DNA of 64,000 nucleotides, taken from the NCBI GenBank assembly GCA_965200005.1, contig OZ241331.1:992001-1056000 (forward strand), written 5' to 3'. The notes under the pieces were generated by a model, which saw nothing but the letters and a program-made list of their open reading frames with translations, did not search any database and had not been told where the DNA came from. Every line of letters begins with the position of its first letter. Positions within the stretch are counted from its first letter, which is position 1. The stretch is from Aldehydirespirator sp965200005 (lineage in GTDB: Bacteria > Actinomycetota > Acidimicrobiia > Acidimicrobiales > Aldehydirespiratoraceae). Shown in pieces: positions 25,039 through 33,865 of this stretch. The position numbers were made by a program, and so were the translations under genes.

Positions 25039-25431
25039 ATGGTGAACCCTCTCATCTTTGTTGACCTGCCGACGCCTGATCCTGAGGCGACTTCGCAGTT
25101 CTATGAGCGTCTGTTCGACTGGAAGTACAAGCGGCGGCCGGCGGGCGAGTTCCACGAGGTCTTGCCGGGTGTCAAACCGAATCTTGGCATCCATCTTGAG
25201 ACCGAACCCGTGACGGGGCCCGTACCGCGCATCTATGTGATGGTCGACGAGCCTCCCGAAAAGCTAGCGATGGCGATCGATATGGGTGCCACCAAGATGT
25301 GGGACGAACGGTCCTGGGAGGAGTTCAGCGCCCGTCACGCTGCCTTCCGTGATCCTTGGGGCAACGAAGTCGTGCTCTGGCGCAACAAAGGCACCTACGT
25401 CCCCGGCTCCGCCTCCGAGAAATCCGCCTAA
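25039..25431 (+). CDS. VOC-superfamily protein
   Basis: A 130-residue single-module VOC protein: LIFVDLPTPDPEATSQFYER at the start and FRDPWGNEVVLWRNKG at the end. The ATG at 25039 has AAGGAG eight bases upstream. It closely resembles the first of the VOC pair at 42.1 kb in its first strand and its RDPWGN block. Family roles include glyoxalases, isomerases, dioxygenases and binding proteins, so the function is open. The next gene is convergent. Confidence 0.8.
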   Translation: MVNPLIFVDLPTPDPEATSQFYERLFDWKYKRRPAGEFHEVLPGVKPNLGIHLETEPVTGPVPRIYVMVDEPPEKLAMAIDMGATKMWDERSWEEFSARHAAFRDPWGNEVVLWRNKGTYVPGSASEKSA

Positions 25432-25509
25432 CCTCGCAAACGGCTGCGTGTCATAGCCAGCACGTAACGTCGCCGAGTACGACGCCGCAAGCTTGTTCGA
25501 CGCCGATCG

Positions 25510-26001
25510 TTAACCGAGGACTTGTTCTACTGAGAATTCGACGTTGTTTCCGTCGGGGTCTTTGATCAAACAGATGTAGCCGACATCGGGATTCCGGTAC
25601 ATCGGGCCCAACACAAGGCAGCCCTCTTCGGCTGCTAGACGAGCGATTTCGTCCACCTCATCTCGTGTATTCAACGAGATCCCGAGGTGTGCAATAGATG
25701 TGAGGAAGCCGTACTCCTCTTTGATGTCACCGGTGATCTGTTTCGGTAGCGCACCCTCCATTAGAACAATCACGAAACGGGCCGCACCCGGTTTGGTGAT
25801 GTCTCTAGCATTAGCTAGCCACGCCGTTCGCATCTGTGTCTCGCTGTCATGACGCTCTGAGATTTTCACCATCGTGGTGAACTTCTCATAGAACTCGAGC
25901 GTCGCGTCAAGACTGCGAACTGGCAGAGCGACGTGGGTAAGCAGTGACGCCGGCGGTTGGTGTTGCAGTTCGTTGCTACTAACTGTGGCGGTGTCAGTCA
26001 T
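25510..26001 (-). CDS. VOC-superfamily protein
   Basis: A 163-residue VOC protein with LTHVALPVRSLDATLEFYEK, AHLGISLNTRDEVDEIARL and GYICLIKDPDGNNVEFSVEQ, giving the typical His and Glu ligand positions. It shares GYIC-DPDGN and HLGI-x-L-x-(S/T)R blocks with the protein at 41.6 kb, so the two are paralogues. It is convergent with the VOC gene at 25.0 kb and divergent from the one at 26.2 kb. The catalytic role is unknown. Confidence 0.82.
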   Translation of the reverse strand: MTDTATVSSNELQHQPPASLLTHVALPVRSLDATLEFYEKFTTMVKISERHDSETQMRTAWLANARDITKPGAARFVIVLMEGALPKQITGDIKEEYGFLTSIAHLGISLNTRDEVDEIARLAAEEGCLVLGPMYRNPDVGYICLIKDPDGNNVEFSVEQVLG

Positions 26002-26170
26002 GCCCTTGACCCCCTGTCGCGCCGAGCCACGACTTTACACCTCCATCCAGAGTGGGCTATGGACACCGGCTTGACCTATCCGGCAAACCGGTTCGGGTTG
26101 TTTGCGTTGGTGGCGGGCGCGTACGGTCCCCACCGGCAAGGTCTCGAACATTAAGTGGAAGGAGTCAGCA

Positions 26171-26539
26171 ATGGCAGCACCGAATCTTGGCAGCATCCTC
26201 GTGGGGTCCGATCAGGTTGACGCCATGAAGGACTGGTACCGGTCGTGTTTCTCGCCTGAAGAGAACGAGATGGGTGCGTTTGTGTTTGGTGGTTTGCAGT
26301 TCTTTGTTGAAGAGCACAGCGAGGTCTCCGGGCCAAACGAGAACGGTCACCGGATCATCATGAATCTTGACGTAGGTGACTGTCGAGGCCTAGAAGCTCA
26401 CCTGAATGAGCAGGGAGTTACCTGGGTGCGTGAGGTCGAGCAGATGCCTTTCGGGTTGATCGGCACGGTCGCAGATCCCGATGGCAACATGTTGCAGATC
26501 ATCGAGTGGGGTGCCACTCCAGACGAAGGTCACGGCTGA
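26171..26539 (+). CDS. VOC-superfamily protein
   Basis: A 122-residue VOC protein: GSILVGSDQVDAMKDWYRSC at the N-terminus and LIGTVADPDGNMLQIIEWG at the C-terminus. ATG 26171 is preceded by GGAAGGAG seven bases upstream, a clear ribosome-binding site that decides the start over the longer frame opening at 26102. It is the third VOC gene in 1.5 kb. No substrate can be inferred. Confidence 0.82.
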   Translation: MAAPNLGSILVGSDQVDAMKDWYRSCFSPEENEMGAFVFGGLQFFVEEHSEVSGPNENGHRIIMNLDVGDCRGLEAHLNEQGVTWVREVEQMPFGLIGTVADPDGNMLQIIEWGATPDEGHG

Positions 26540-26688
26540 CCCAAAGCCCCGCGGCTCTTGCGACAGCCGCCAACATCGGAAGCGAACTGCAGTTACGAAG
26601 TACCCCAACGCGCCCGTACATCACCGGCAAGTCGCGTCCCCCGGCATGCAGGCGCGGGTTCGAACGACATTAAGCGAGATCTGACTCA

Positions 26689-27735
26689 ATGAAAGCGATG
26701 CTTTATCGCACTTCGGGTGGCCCCGAGGTGCTCGAATACACCGATGTAGACGACCCAACTCCCGGCCCTGCGGACGTGATTGTCGATGTGGCAGCAACCG
26801 CACTCAACCGTCTCGACTTGCTGCAACGCAACGGCTGGTATCACATGCCGGGATTCAAGTTTCCTCACGTCGCTGGAATGGACATCGCAGGCGTGGTGAG
26901 TGAAGTTGGTGAGCTCGTTGATACCTGGCAACGAGGTGACCGGGTTGTAGTCGACCCCTCAATGGCAGGCGTTGACGATGCTTCAAAGCTTGCCGGCATG
27001 GGTGATCTGTACGGCGATCTGGGCATTCTCGGAGCGACCCTTGATGGTGGTTATGCCGAGAGGTGCCTGGTACCAGCGTCACACTGCTACCGCATACCTG
27101 AGCATGTCTCGTTCGCTCAGGCTGCGACCTTTCCGACGGTGTGGCTGACGGCTGCCCACGCCTTGTTCGCCACCGGTGAACTCGCCAAAGGTGAGACGGT
27201 GATGATTCACGCCGCAGGTTCGGGAGTTTCCACGGCTGGGATCCAGCTAGCCAAACATGTTGGAGCGACCGTCTTAGCCACTGCGGGAACCGACACCAAG
27301 TGCGACACAGCACTGGAGATTGGCGCCGACTATGTGCTCAATAATCGCACCGGCGACATAACGGGCTGGGCCATGGATGTAACCCAGGGTCGTGGCGTTG
27401 ACATGGTCTTTGATCACGTTGGAACAGCCCTGTTTACACAGTCACTGTTTGCTCTAGGTATCGGTGGGCGTCTCGTGAATTGTGGCAACGCATCGGGCGA
27501 CACGGCGACGATCGGGTCGCTCGGTCACCTATTTCACAATGGGTTACGAATCATGGGATCCGACCCTTACCGCCCTGATGAGATGGGCCCACTCTGGAAC
27601 ACATTCTGTGACGGTCTTGCAGAGGTTCGTTTTGTTGCAGTGATTGATTCAGAGTTTGAGTTGGCAGATGCGGCCGCGGCTCAACAAAAGATGCTTGAAA
27701 GCGACTTCTTCGGCAAGATTCTCCTGCGCACTTAA
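26689..27735 (+). CDS. Zinc-binding-dehydrogenase / quinone-oxidoreductase-like MDR protein
   Basis: A 348-residue medium-chain reductase: MLYRTSGGPEVLEYTDVDDP, ALNRLDLLQRNGW, VAGMDIAGVVSEVGE and the nucleotide motif MIHAAGSGVSTAGIQLAK. The structural-zinc cysteine cluster is absent, which places it with NADPH:quinone oxidoreductases and enoyl/crotonyl reductases rather than the Zn alcohol dehydrogenase at 22.4 kb. It likely reduces an activated double bond or quinone with NADPH. It converges on the M20 hydrolase with a 50-base gap. Confidence 0.87.
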   Translation: MKAMLYRTSGGPEVLEYTDVDDPTPGPADVIVDVAATALNRLDLLQRNGWYHMPGFKFPHVAGMDIAGVVSEVGELVDTWQRGDRVVVDPSMAGVDDASKLAGMGDLYGDLGILGATLDGGYAERCLVPASHCYRIPEHVSFAQAATFPTVWLTAAHALFATGELAKGETVMIHAAGSGVSTAGIQLAKHVGATVLATAGTDTKCDTALEIGADYVLNNRTGDITGWAMDVTQGRGVDMVFDHVGTALFTQSLFALGIGGRLVNCGNASGDTATIGSLGHLFHNGLRIMGSDPYRPDEMGPLWNTFCDGLAEVRFVAVIDSEFELADAAAAQQKMLESDFFGKILLRT

Positions 27736-27785
27736 CCCGGAGCAATTCTCAGACAAGATTGCGCAAGTCGTGCAGACAAGTTGCG

Positions 27786-29045
27786 TTAAGTATCCGGATT
27801 TGCGGCGAGCGTGAGTGCGGCGTGTAGCAATACATCTGCTCCACGTCCGGCAGCGTCTGGCTCTATTGACTCCGCTTCGTTGTGTGACAAACCATCCTTG
27901 CAAGGCACGAAGATCATCCCCGCTGGTGCTCGCAAGGCGACATGACAAGCATCGTGACCTGCCCCTGACTCTATGCGAATCTGGGAATAGTCACAGCGAT
28001 GTGCGGCAGCGGACACCGCGTCGATACATCTGACATCAAAGCTCACAGGCGCACAGTCGTTGATCACTTCGACATTGTGACCACAGCCGTGTCTGCGGGC
28101 GGCTTCAGGTACCAGGTTTCGCAGCCCAGCTTCAATGGCGTCGAGCACCGCGGCATTGGGATGGCGTAGATCGATCGAGAACTCGATGAACTCAGGAACT
28201 GTGTTGGGTGACACAGGTTCAGACATGAACTGGGCTGGGGTTAACCGGGTTACAGGGCCGTGGAGTGCGGCAAGTTCATACAGTCCGGTGAGCACTTCGG
28301 CGAGTGGTCGCGCTGGATCCTGGCGGCGATCCATCGGCGTAGTACCTGCGTGTGCAGGAAACCCATCAAGAGTCACCATGAACCAACGAATCCCCTGAAC
28401 CCCGGTTACAACACCAATGTCTGAGCCACTTGCCTCAAGAACGGGGCCCTGTTCTATGTGCAACTCCAGGTAGGCAGCCACCGGTTTGGAGAAGCGGGAA
28501 GCACCGACCCAGCCGAGACGATCAAGTTCATCTCCGACACTTAGTCCTGTTCGATCGGTGAAGGTTCTCACCTTGTCAAGTTCAATCACTCCAGCCCATA
28601 CGGCCGATCCCATCATCGACATCGGAAAGCGTGAGCCTTCTTCGTTTGTCCAGACAACCACCTCAAGAGGTGCGGACGTGACAATTGAGGCGTCGTTTAG
28701 CGTCTCGATTACTTCGAGCCCGGCTAGCACACCATAAACACCATCAAAACGACCCCCGGTTGGCTGTGTGTCAAGGTGACTGCCAAGCACGACCGGAGCT
28801 GCATCCGGGTCGTTGCCGGGACGCCGAGCAAACAGATTGCCGACCCCGTCCATCTCAAATGTGCAGCCCGCTCGTTCAGCCCAGCCAACGAACAGATCAC
28901 GCCCAGCCTTGTCATCATCTGAGAGTGCTTGACGGTTGGAACCTCCGGCCGCAGTCGCACCTATCTCCGCCATTGCCATCAGCCGTTTCCACCGCCGCGC
29001 ATGATTGGTTCGAAGCAATTGACTTTCTTCAGCAGCTAGTCGCAC
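27786..29045 (-). CDS. M20-family Zn hydrolase (N-carbamoyl amino-acid / allantoate amidohydrolase type)
   Basis: A 419-residue hydantoinase/carbamoylase-family enzyme. Metal and substrate motifs are GSHLDTQPTGGRFDG (about residues 88-102), VVWTNEEGSRF, YLELHIEQGPVLE, VQGIRWF and AHAGTTPMDRR in the lid domain, and SGAGHDACH towards the C-terminus. Family members release CO2 and ammonia from N-carbamoyl amino acids, allantoate or ureidoglycolate analogues. With the xanthine dehydrogenase at 50-55 kb it would suit purine or hydantoin breakdown, but no allantoinase or uricase is present here. It stands alone on its strand. Confidence 0.87.
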   Translation of the reverse strand: MRLAAEESQLLRTNHARRWKRLMAMAEIGATAAGGSNRQALSDDDKAGRDLFVGWAERAGCTFEMDGVGNLFARRPGNDPDAAPVVLGSHLDTQPTGGRFDGVYGVLAGLEVIETLNDASIVTSAPLEVVVWTNEEGSRFPMSMMGSAVWAGVIELDKVRTFTDRTGLSVGDELDRLGWVGASRFSKPVAAYLELHIEQGPVLEASGSDIGVVTGVQGIRWFMVTLDGFPAHAGTTPMDRRQDPARPLAEVLTGLYELAALHGPVTRLTPAQFMSEPVSPNTVPEFIEFSIDLRHPNAAVLDAIEAGLRNLVPEAARRHGCGHNVEVINDCAPVSFDVRCIDAVSAAAHRCDYSQIRIESGAGHDACHVALRAPAGMIFVPCKDGLSHNEAESIEPDAAGRGADVLLHAALTLAANPDT

Positions 29046-29103
29046 CGCTCCACACTCTCACACCTCTGGGCATGTTTACTTGACTTTTGACAACCAACTC
29101 TTG

Positions 29104-30843
29104 TCACAAGTCGGGTGAGGGGAGGTAGTGGAAGCCTCGTCCGACACGCTGGCTCCTGCTCGCTATTAGCAATCCATCCGTTGCTAAGCCTCTGAGGAGT
29201 TTGCCGGCGTAGGTGGTGCTGATTGAGCAGAGATCTGCAATCTCGGTAGACGACACCCTGCCCCTACGCCGCGCCCAGTCAAGAATCAGATCGTCCCGCT
29301 GCGCCGCTCCATGCAGATGACGGATCCGGTGTCCGAGCAAGCGGCGACTGTGGTCAGACAACCGGTAAGCACGCTTTAGATTCGACGGCACTCCGGCTAC
29401 TGCTGTGATTGCGGGTTCCCCGTTGCTGGTAATGGCGCTCACCCGTTCGAGTGCAGCAACTGATTCGGTCGGAGATCGCTGCAAAGTTGGTGCTACCGAG
29501 GAAGCGTCTGCCCATCCCTTGCGGGTGAGATGTTCAATAGTCAACATCATCTCGACGTTGCTTTGGTGAATTCTCGGCATGCCACTAACGAAACGGACCA
29601 CTTCCTTGTCAGGATCACCTCCATCAAGTGAGACCCGCACGTATGGGCCGTTGATCTCAGAAAACACCGGTGCAGGCCTGCCATATGCGAGCATATCGAC
29701 GGTCATCCGATCCACTCCGATGCCTTGACGCTCAGCGAGGTGCAGCTTTGCCATTGCCTCAGCCAGGCTGCGATATCTGGGCTCAGGCGGGTGGGTTATG
29801 ATGTTTGTAGGACTCACATCACCTATGAAACCACCCGGTGATGTCACGATCAGTCGATCGCCAATGTGTTCCACAAGTGTCGGTTGGGGCGAGAGCCAAT
29901 CACGGTGAGTAACACCATTGACTATCGACTCCCGAACGGCACGTTGAGGAATCGCTCGAAGCTGGCGATGCACGAATCCTTCGTCAACATGTCTTATCCG
30001 GTTTGCTGCTTCACAAGCACGTTCGACTTCAGCGATCTGTATCAAGAGTGCCTTTGAACCTCGCACTCGATTAGTGCTGTCACTACCAGGAACCTCCCGT
30101 CGCATATAGTCAATTCCAACGTCAGGAGTGCTAACGAACAACAGCGATCCAGCATTCGTGAGTTGGCCATCGTGATCAGTGAGTCCAAGCCGGCGTATCA
30201 GGTCTGTGTTAGATGCATCTGCTAGGTGTGTGTCGTTTCGACCGAACTCTCGAAGGTAGTTCTTTGCTGTCAAGACTGCAATTGGATCGATGTCAGACAG
30301 GGTGTGGCCTGATGGCATCGCAGACCAGTCGATCCTTCTGACATGTATATGGCGGTCGTACCAGGTTGTCGAGTCGATCTCGACGCAGTTTGAGCCAACA
30401 CGCCAGCGGATGCGGCCCTCGAATCGGATTGGTTCGATCGCCTCGGCTGCCGTCAGGACAAGCAGTGGAGTGTCCTCCAAATTGGTGCGCCGGATCGTCA
30501 CCGTGAGCCTTCTGTCGGTCAACTCAAAGATGCGGTGACGGAGTTGACCGGGGTCAAGGTGGGTTCCGATGCGGGTGCCGTCGTCGGCGACACCCAGAAT
30601 GATTGCACCGCCGCCTGGCGTGTTTGCCATGCACGCCATCTCGCGAGCTAGGTAGAGGGCGGCCTTCTCGTTAGTGGTGCCCCCTGCGACAACTGAACTC
30701 CGCCGATCGCGGCGGCCAGGCTCCTCCTTCACATCTACCTGAGCGGTCTCAATCTCGCGTGGAGGCTGATGTTGCGCAAGGCGTGCAAGCATTTGCTCCA
30801 CCTGCTGCTCTAGAGGGTCGGGCCCTAGAAACCTCGATCTCAA
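29104..30843 (-). CDS. AlbA_2 / HATPase_c_4 domain protein (putative transcriptional regulator)
   Basis: About 579 residues. An N-terminal Schlafen-AlbA_2 domain (EMACMANTPGGGAIILGVAD with TRIGTHLDP) is followed by a RecG-like HATPase_c_4 region (RAVRESIVNGVTHRDW, VTSPGGFIGDVSP, AERQGIGVDRM) and a C-terminal winged-helix (VSSTEIADLCSISTTYAGKL). The family is annotated as ATP-binding or putative DNA-binding regulators. I start at TTG 30843, because GGGAGGAA lies about seven bases upstream; the longer frame to 30993 runs into the repeat array. Four operator-like dyads lie immediately upstream, so autoregulation is plausible. The downstream end of the gene meets the M20 hydrolase after 58 bases. 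Confidence 0.78.
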   Translation of the reverse strand: MRSRFLGPDPLEQQVEQMLARLAQHQPPREIETAQVDVKEEPGRRDRRSSVVAGGTTNEKAALYLAREMACMANTPGGGAIILGVADDGTRIGTHLDPGQLRHRIFELTDRRLTVTIRRTNLEDTPLLVLTAAEAIEPIRFEGRIRWRVGSNCVEIDSTTWYDRHIHVRRIDWSAMPSGHTLSDIDPIAVLTAKNYLREFGRNDTHLADASNTDLIRRLGLTDHDGQLTNAGSLLFVSTPDVGIDYMRREVPGSDSTNRVRGSKALLIQIAEVERACEAANRIRHVDEGFVHRQLRAIPQRAVRESIVNGVTHRDWLSPQPTLVEHIGDRLIVTSPGGFIGDVSPTNIITHPPEPRYRSLAEAMAKLHLAERQGIGVDRMTVDMLAYGRPAPVFSEINGPYVRVSLDGGDPDKEVVRFVSGMPRIHQSNVEMMLTIEHLTRKGWADASSVAPTLQRSPTESVAALERVSAITSNGEPAITAVAGVPSNLKRAYRLSDHSRRLLGHRIRHLHGAAQRDDLILDWARRRGRVSSTEIADLCSISTTYAGKLLRGLATDGLLIASRSQRVGRGFHYLPSPDL

Positions 30844-30862
30844 GACGTTCCTCCCGTGGTTT

Positions 30863-31042
30863 GGATTTCTCTCACGAAATACAAACAAGACAGCCCTGGG
30901 AGAGCTGTTGGTTTCGATTTCTGCCGTGAAATACGAACAAACCGGAGCAGTAATGGGGCAATTGTTCGGATTTCCGACTCGAAACACAAACAAGACAGTC
31001 CAAAAGCGCCGACTCGTTGGGTTTCTGTGTGGAAATATGAAC
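30863..31042. repeat. Four phased operator-like dyad repeats (about 52-bp period)
   Basis: Four degenerate copies start at 30863, 30915, 30968 and 31019 (spacings 52, 53 and 51). Each holds an inverted pair ATTTC-N6-GAAAT at 30865-30880, 30917-30932, 30970-30985 (one mismatch, GAAAC) and 31021-31036 (one mismatch, GTTTC). The flank ACAAACAAGACAG is also conserved, exactly in copies 1 and 3. The N6 spacers differ completely, as expected for a protein-bound operator rather than a recent duplication. The array lies just upstream of the AlbA_2 gene start. The 51-53 base spacing is near five helical turns, putting all sites on one face. Confidence 0.8.
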
Positions 31043-31100
31043 TAGAGCGTGGAGCGGTGCGCGGGGTTTGGGTGCAGCGTTCCATCAGTTGCAGGGTTCC

Positions 31101-32558
31101 TCAGCCGATGGGGACCCCTAGACGGGTGAGCATGGCTTGCTGTGCCTGGGCTCCAACGGCAAGCAGGAAGGTGTCCAGCGGCAACATTCCGATTCTCGAT
31201 TCACTGGACTCTGGTTGGATCACCCTCGCTTGAGGAGCTACCAGATAACAACGGTCAGCAAAACGCGGATACCGCTCAACCAGCGCCTTCAAGCCCTGCA
31301 CGCTGTGGTTGGGCGACGACGCGATCTCAAAGGCGAGCGGCCCCGATGGTTCGTCGTAGATCAGGTCAACTTCTCGGTTTCCGTCTCGCCAGTGATGAAG
31401 TCTGTAGCCAGCGTGTTGTGCAAGTGCATTAAGCGTTGCGGCAGCAAAGTTTTCTCGCAACATTCCTAATTCTACACGATGGGTCAAAGGTGCGAGGCCT
31501 CGTTGTAAAGCAGCATTACGTACAGCGCTATCCAGAAAAAAGAGTTTGCGTCCCCTACGTTGTACAGCCGACTCGGAACCTGAATAATTCGTCAGAGTGA
31601 AGATTAGATATGTCTGCTCTAGGTACGACAGATATCTGTCGAGTGTCGGTTGTGCGAGACCCAAGTCTTGGCTGATTCTCGTTGGTGAGAGAATACCGGT
31701 GACTTGATCCGCAAGCACATACATCAAACGTTCAAGCATCATAGGATTGCGCACTGCTACAGTCTGTGGGATGTCTTTGTATATGGCTCGCTCCACCGCG
31801 TCGCTACGCAAAATTCGTTGCGATTGAGGAACCTGAACCCTGAGAGCATGAAATATATCGCTTCTATCCTCGCTGTGGAATCGTAACATCAACTCCGGAA
31901 AGCCGCCGATCAGCATCAGGAATAGCTGCTCAGCTTCGATCAGTGGATCGTGCGACTGTTGTCTCAGTGACTTCACAGTTACAGACAGGCTTTCCTTCGC
32001 TTCGATTTGAGTCTTGCCACCCGTAAGTTCAAGATGTTCATCTAGACGACACGGCAGTAGATGCTGCTCTTCCCAGCGACCTACTCCGCTCTCGTGTCGC
32101 TGTTGACGCAGTGCGGCAGTAGCGCTTGAACTGGCCGCGATCCGCACCGGCCAGTGGTCGTCATAGAAGGTCTTGAGCCAGAGATCCCATTCGTTCGCGT
32201 AGATCACTTCATCAAGCATCAGGAACAGCGGCTTGCGCGCGGTCGCCCCTGCGTCGTTGATCACTTCCCGTACGAGATCTCCGAGGTCAGCTTCGACCAG
32301 CAAAGGATGGTCAAGCCTAAGCCAGCAAATGCGGGTGGGAGCGATGCCGTGATCTATGAGGTGCCCGACCGTCTGATATAGCACAGTTGTCTTGCCGACA
32401 CGGCGGGGTCCGAGGACCACCTGGTAGCGCAGAGGCTCGTCGGCGAGGAGTCGCTGCCATAGCAGCCGAGCGAGCCCGCGTTCGGTCGGAGGTGCGAGGG
32501 CTTCGGGTACTGCCCCGTACTGCCACCACGGGTTTTGCTCGGTGAAGACTCGCCGCAT
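31101..32558 (-). CDS. AAA ATPase with DUF4143 domain
   Basis: A 485-residue protein with Walker A GPRRVGKTT (about residues 51-59), Walker B FLMLDEV (about 112-118), and a C-terminal DUF4143-like part (LGLAQPTLDRYLSYLEQTYL, then FFLDSAVRNAAL and REVDLIYDEP). The latter resembles a degenerate restriction-nuclease-like fold, as usual in this widespread family of unknown role. The ATG at 32558 follows AGAGGAAG at a good distance. A perfect 14-bp dyad lies 28-62 bases upstream. It is transcribed toward the AlbA_2 gene, with the four-dyad array between them; a two-gene accessory block is implied. Confidence 0.85.
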   Translation of the reverse strand: MRRVFTEQNPWWQYGAVPEALAPPTERGLARLLWQRLLADEPLRYQVVLGPRRVGKTTVLYQTVGHLIDHGIAPTRICWLRLDHPLLVEADLGDLVREVINDAGATARKPLFLMLDEVIYANEWDLWLKTFYDDHWPVRIAASSSATAALRQQRHESGVGRWEEQHLLPCRLDEHLELTGGKTQIEAKESLSVTVKSLRQQSHDPLIEAEQLFLMLIGGFPELMLRFHSEDRSDIFHALRVQVPQSQRILRSDAVERAIYKDIPQTVAVRNPMMLERLMYVLADQVTGILSPTRISQDLGLAQPTLDRYLSYLEQTYLIFTLTNYSGSESAVQRRGRKLFFLDSAVRNAALQRGLAPLTHRVELGMLRENFAAATLNALAQHAGYRLHHWRDGNREVDLIYDEPSGPLAFEIASSPNHSVQGLKALVERYPRFADRCYLVAPQARVIQPESSESRIGMLPLDTFLLAVGAQAQQAMLTRLGVPIG

Positions 32559-32585
32559 CAGTGTCTTCCTCTGGAATCACGTATG

Positions 32586-32620
32586 TCGAATTAGCATATC
32601 AAAAGAATATGCTAATTCGA
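32586..32620. promoter_or_regulatory. Perfect 14-bp inverted repeat upstream of the DUF4143 ATPase
   Basis: Arms TCGAATTAGCATAT (32586-32599) and its exact complement (32607-32620) flank a seven-base spacer, and another TAGCATA half-site lies at 32625-32631. The region is AT-rich against GC-rich surroundings and lies 28-62 bases before the ATPase start, so an operator overlapping its promoter is likelier than a terminator. There is no T-tract. Confidence 0.75.
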
Positions 32621-32758
32621 GGAATAGCATACATAGTGACGTGTGAACGTGTGTAACTGCTGGCTGTGTGCGGGCGGGTCCGGTCACGTTTGAGGCCGGG
32701 ATGTGTTGGCTGGACTGTCACGGCTACTGTGCGGCAGTCTTGAGGTAGCCAACACAGG

Positions 32759-33847
32759 GTGAACTTGCTCCGAGATCCTGCATATCCCGAACTCAAGAAG
32801 ACGCACACCATCGTGCGCAAGGGCAGGCCGTTCACCGATTACAAGCCGCCGGCTGCAGCCCCGGTGTGGGCAGCGATTGAGGGTTTGGGCCGCTATCACG
32901 TGGTGCTTGCAGCGTTGGAGCTAGGCGTTTTCGAGGCCCTCGGAGCTGTCAACGACTCAGCCATGACTGCCCAACAATTGGCCGATCGGTTGCGGGTCGC
33001 ACCCGATCACCTTGAGTCGCTGCTCGACGCAGTCGTGGCACAGGGATTGCTAGATCGGGTCGTTGACGACTTCAAACTCAATGACGCGGCCCGCCGGTAC
33101 CTATTGATCGACGGAGCCGCCTCAATGGTCGGCCTGATACCAGTCGCTCCAGGCCCTTATCAGAACTGGACTCGTCTAGCAGCTACCGTTCGCTCTGGCA
33201 GCCCCGCCACCCCAATTGATGACGACCCTGCAGCCTTCTACAAGCCACTTGTTGAGGGCACGTTTACTACCGTGTGGCGTTGCGCGAACCGGGCAGACTT
33301 GCAACTTCGCTACACCGCTAACCCCAACACTCGCGTGCTAGATCTCGGAGCTGGTGGCGCTCCTTGGTCAATCGCAATACTTCAGGCTTGCCCGCGCGCT
33401 CGTGCCACTGTCAACGACCTCGATGGTGTAATCGAGGTTGCTCGACGCAAGACATCGGAGCACGACATCATCGATCGATGTGAGTTCCGGACAGGCGACT
33501 TTCACAGCATTGACATTGAGGCCGACCACTATGACATCGTCGTGTTGGGACATATTTGTCGAACCGAGGGCCAATCCGGTGCGAAGCATTTGATCCGCCG
33601 TGCTTATGAAGCGCTGCGACCTGAAGGTCGGCTGGTGCTATCCGACTACTTTGTCGGCCCAAATCACAAGATGACTCCTCACTCGGTGCTCATGGGAACA
33701 ACGATGATCGCAAGCACCAACAACGGCTTTCCGATCAATACGGTTGACACGACACGGTGGTTACGCGAGACCGGATTTGAGGCAATACGCCTGATCGAAC
33801 CGATCGGCTTCCAGTTCGCCTATGTCGCATCCAAGCCTCGGCGCTGA
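32759..33847 (+). CDS. SAM-dependent O-methyltransferase (dimerisation-domain type)
   Basis: A 362-residue methyltransferase of the plant-type/polyketide O-methyltransferase group. An N-terminal winged-helix dimerisation region (LGVFEALG, MTAQQLADRLRVAPDHLESL) precedes the SAM-binding VLDLGAGGAPWSIAIL (about residues 196-211) and LRPEGRLVLSDYF. The equivalent of the family's catalytic His region (GHICRTEGQSGAKHLIRRA) is atypical, so methyl transfer or another SAM-related role is possible. GTG 32759 is used. It is 18 bases before the second amidohydrolase and probably in one operon with it. Confidence 0.83.
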   Translation: MNLLRDPAYPELKKTHTIVRKGRPFTDYKPPAAAPVWAAIEGLGRYHVVLAALELGVFEALGAVNDSAMTAQQLADRLRVAPDHLESLLDAVVAQGLLDRVVDDFKLNDAARRYLLIDGAASMVGLIPVAPGPYQNWTRLAATVRSGSPATPIDDDPAAFYKPLVEGTFTTVWRCANRADLQLRYTANPNTRVLDLGAGGAPWSIAILQACPRARATVNDLDGVIEVARRKTSEHDIIDRCEFRTGDFHSIDIEADHYDIVVLGHICRTEGQSGAKHLIRRAYEALRPEGRLVLSDYFVGPNHKMTPHSVLMGTTMIASTNNGFPINTVDTTRWLRETGFEAIRLIEPIGFQFAYVASKPRR

Positions 33848-33865
33848 TCCACAGGAGAACATCTC

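Noticed and set aside
26640..26690. GGGTTCGAAC resembling a tRNA T-loop
   Set aside because: No acceptor stem, anticodon arm or D-arm can be folded around it, and the next gene starts immediately afterwards.
30863..31042. Repeat array considered as a CRISPR array
   Set aside because: Only four degenerate copies with a short conserved dyad, no uniform repeat of about 28-37 bases, no unique spacers of constant size and no cas genes.
32586..32620. Perfect dyad considered as a rho-independent terminator
   Set aside because: The stem is AT-rich, no T-run follows on either strand, and it lies in a promoter position just upstream of a gene.
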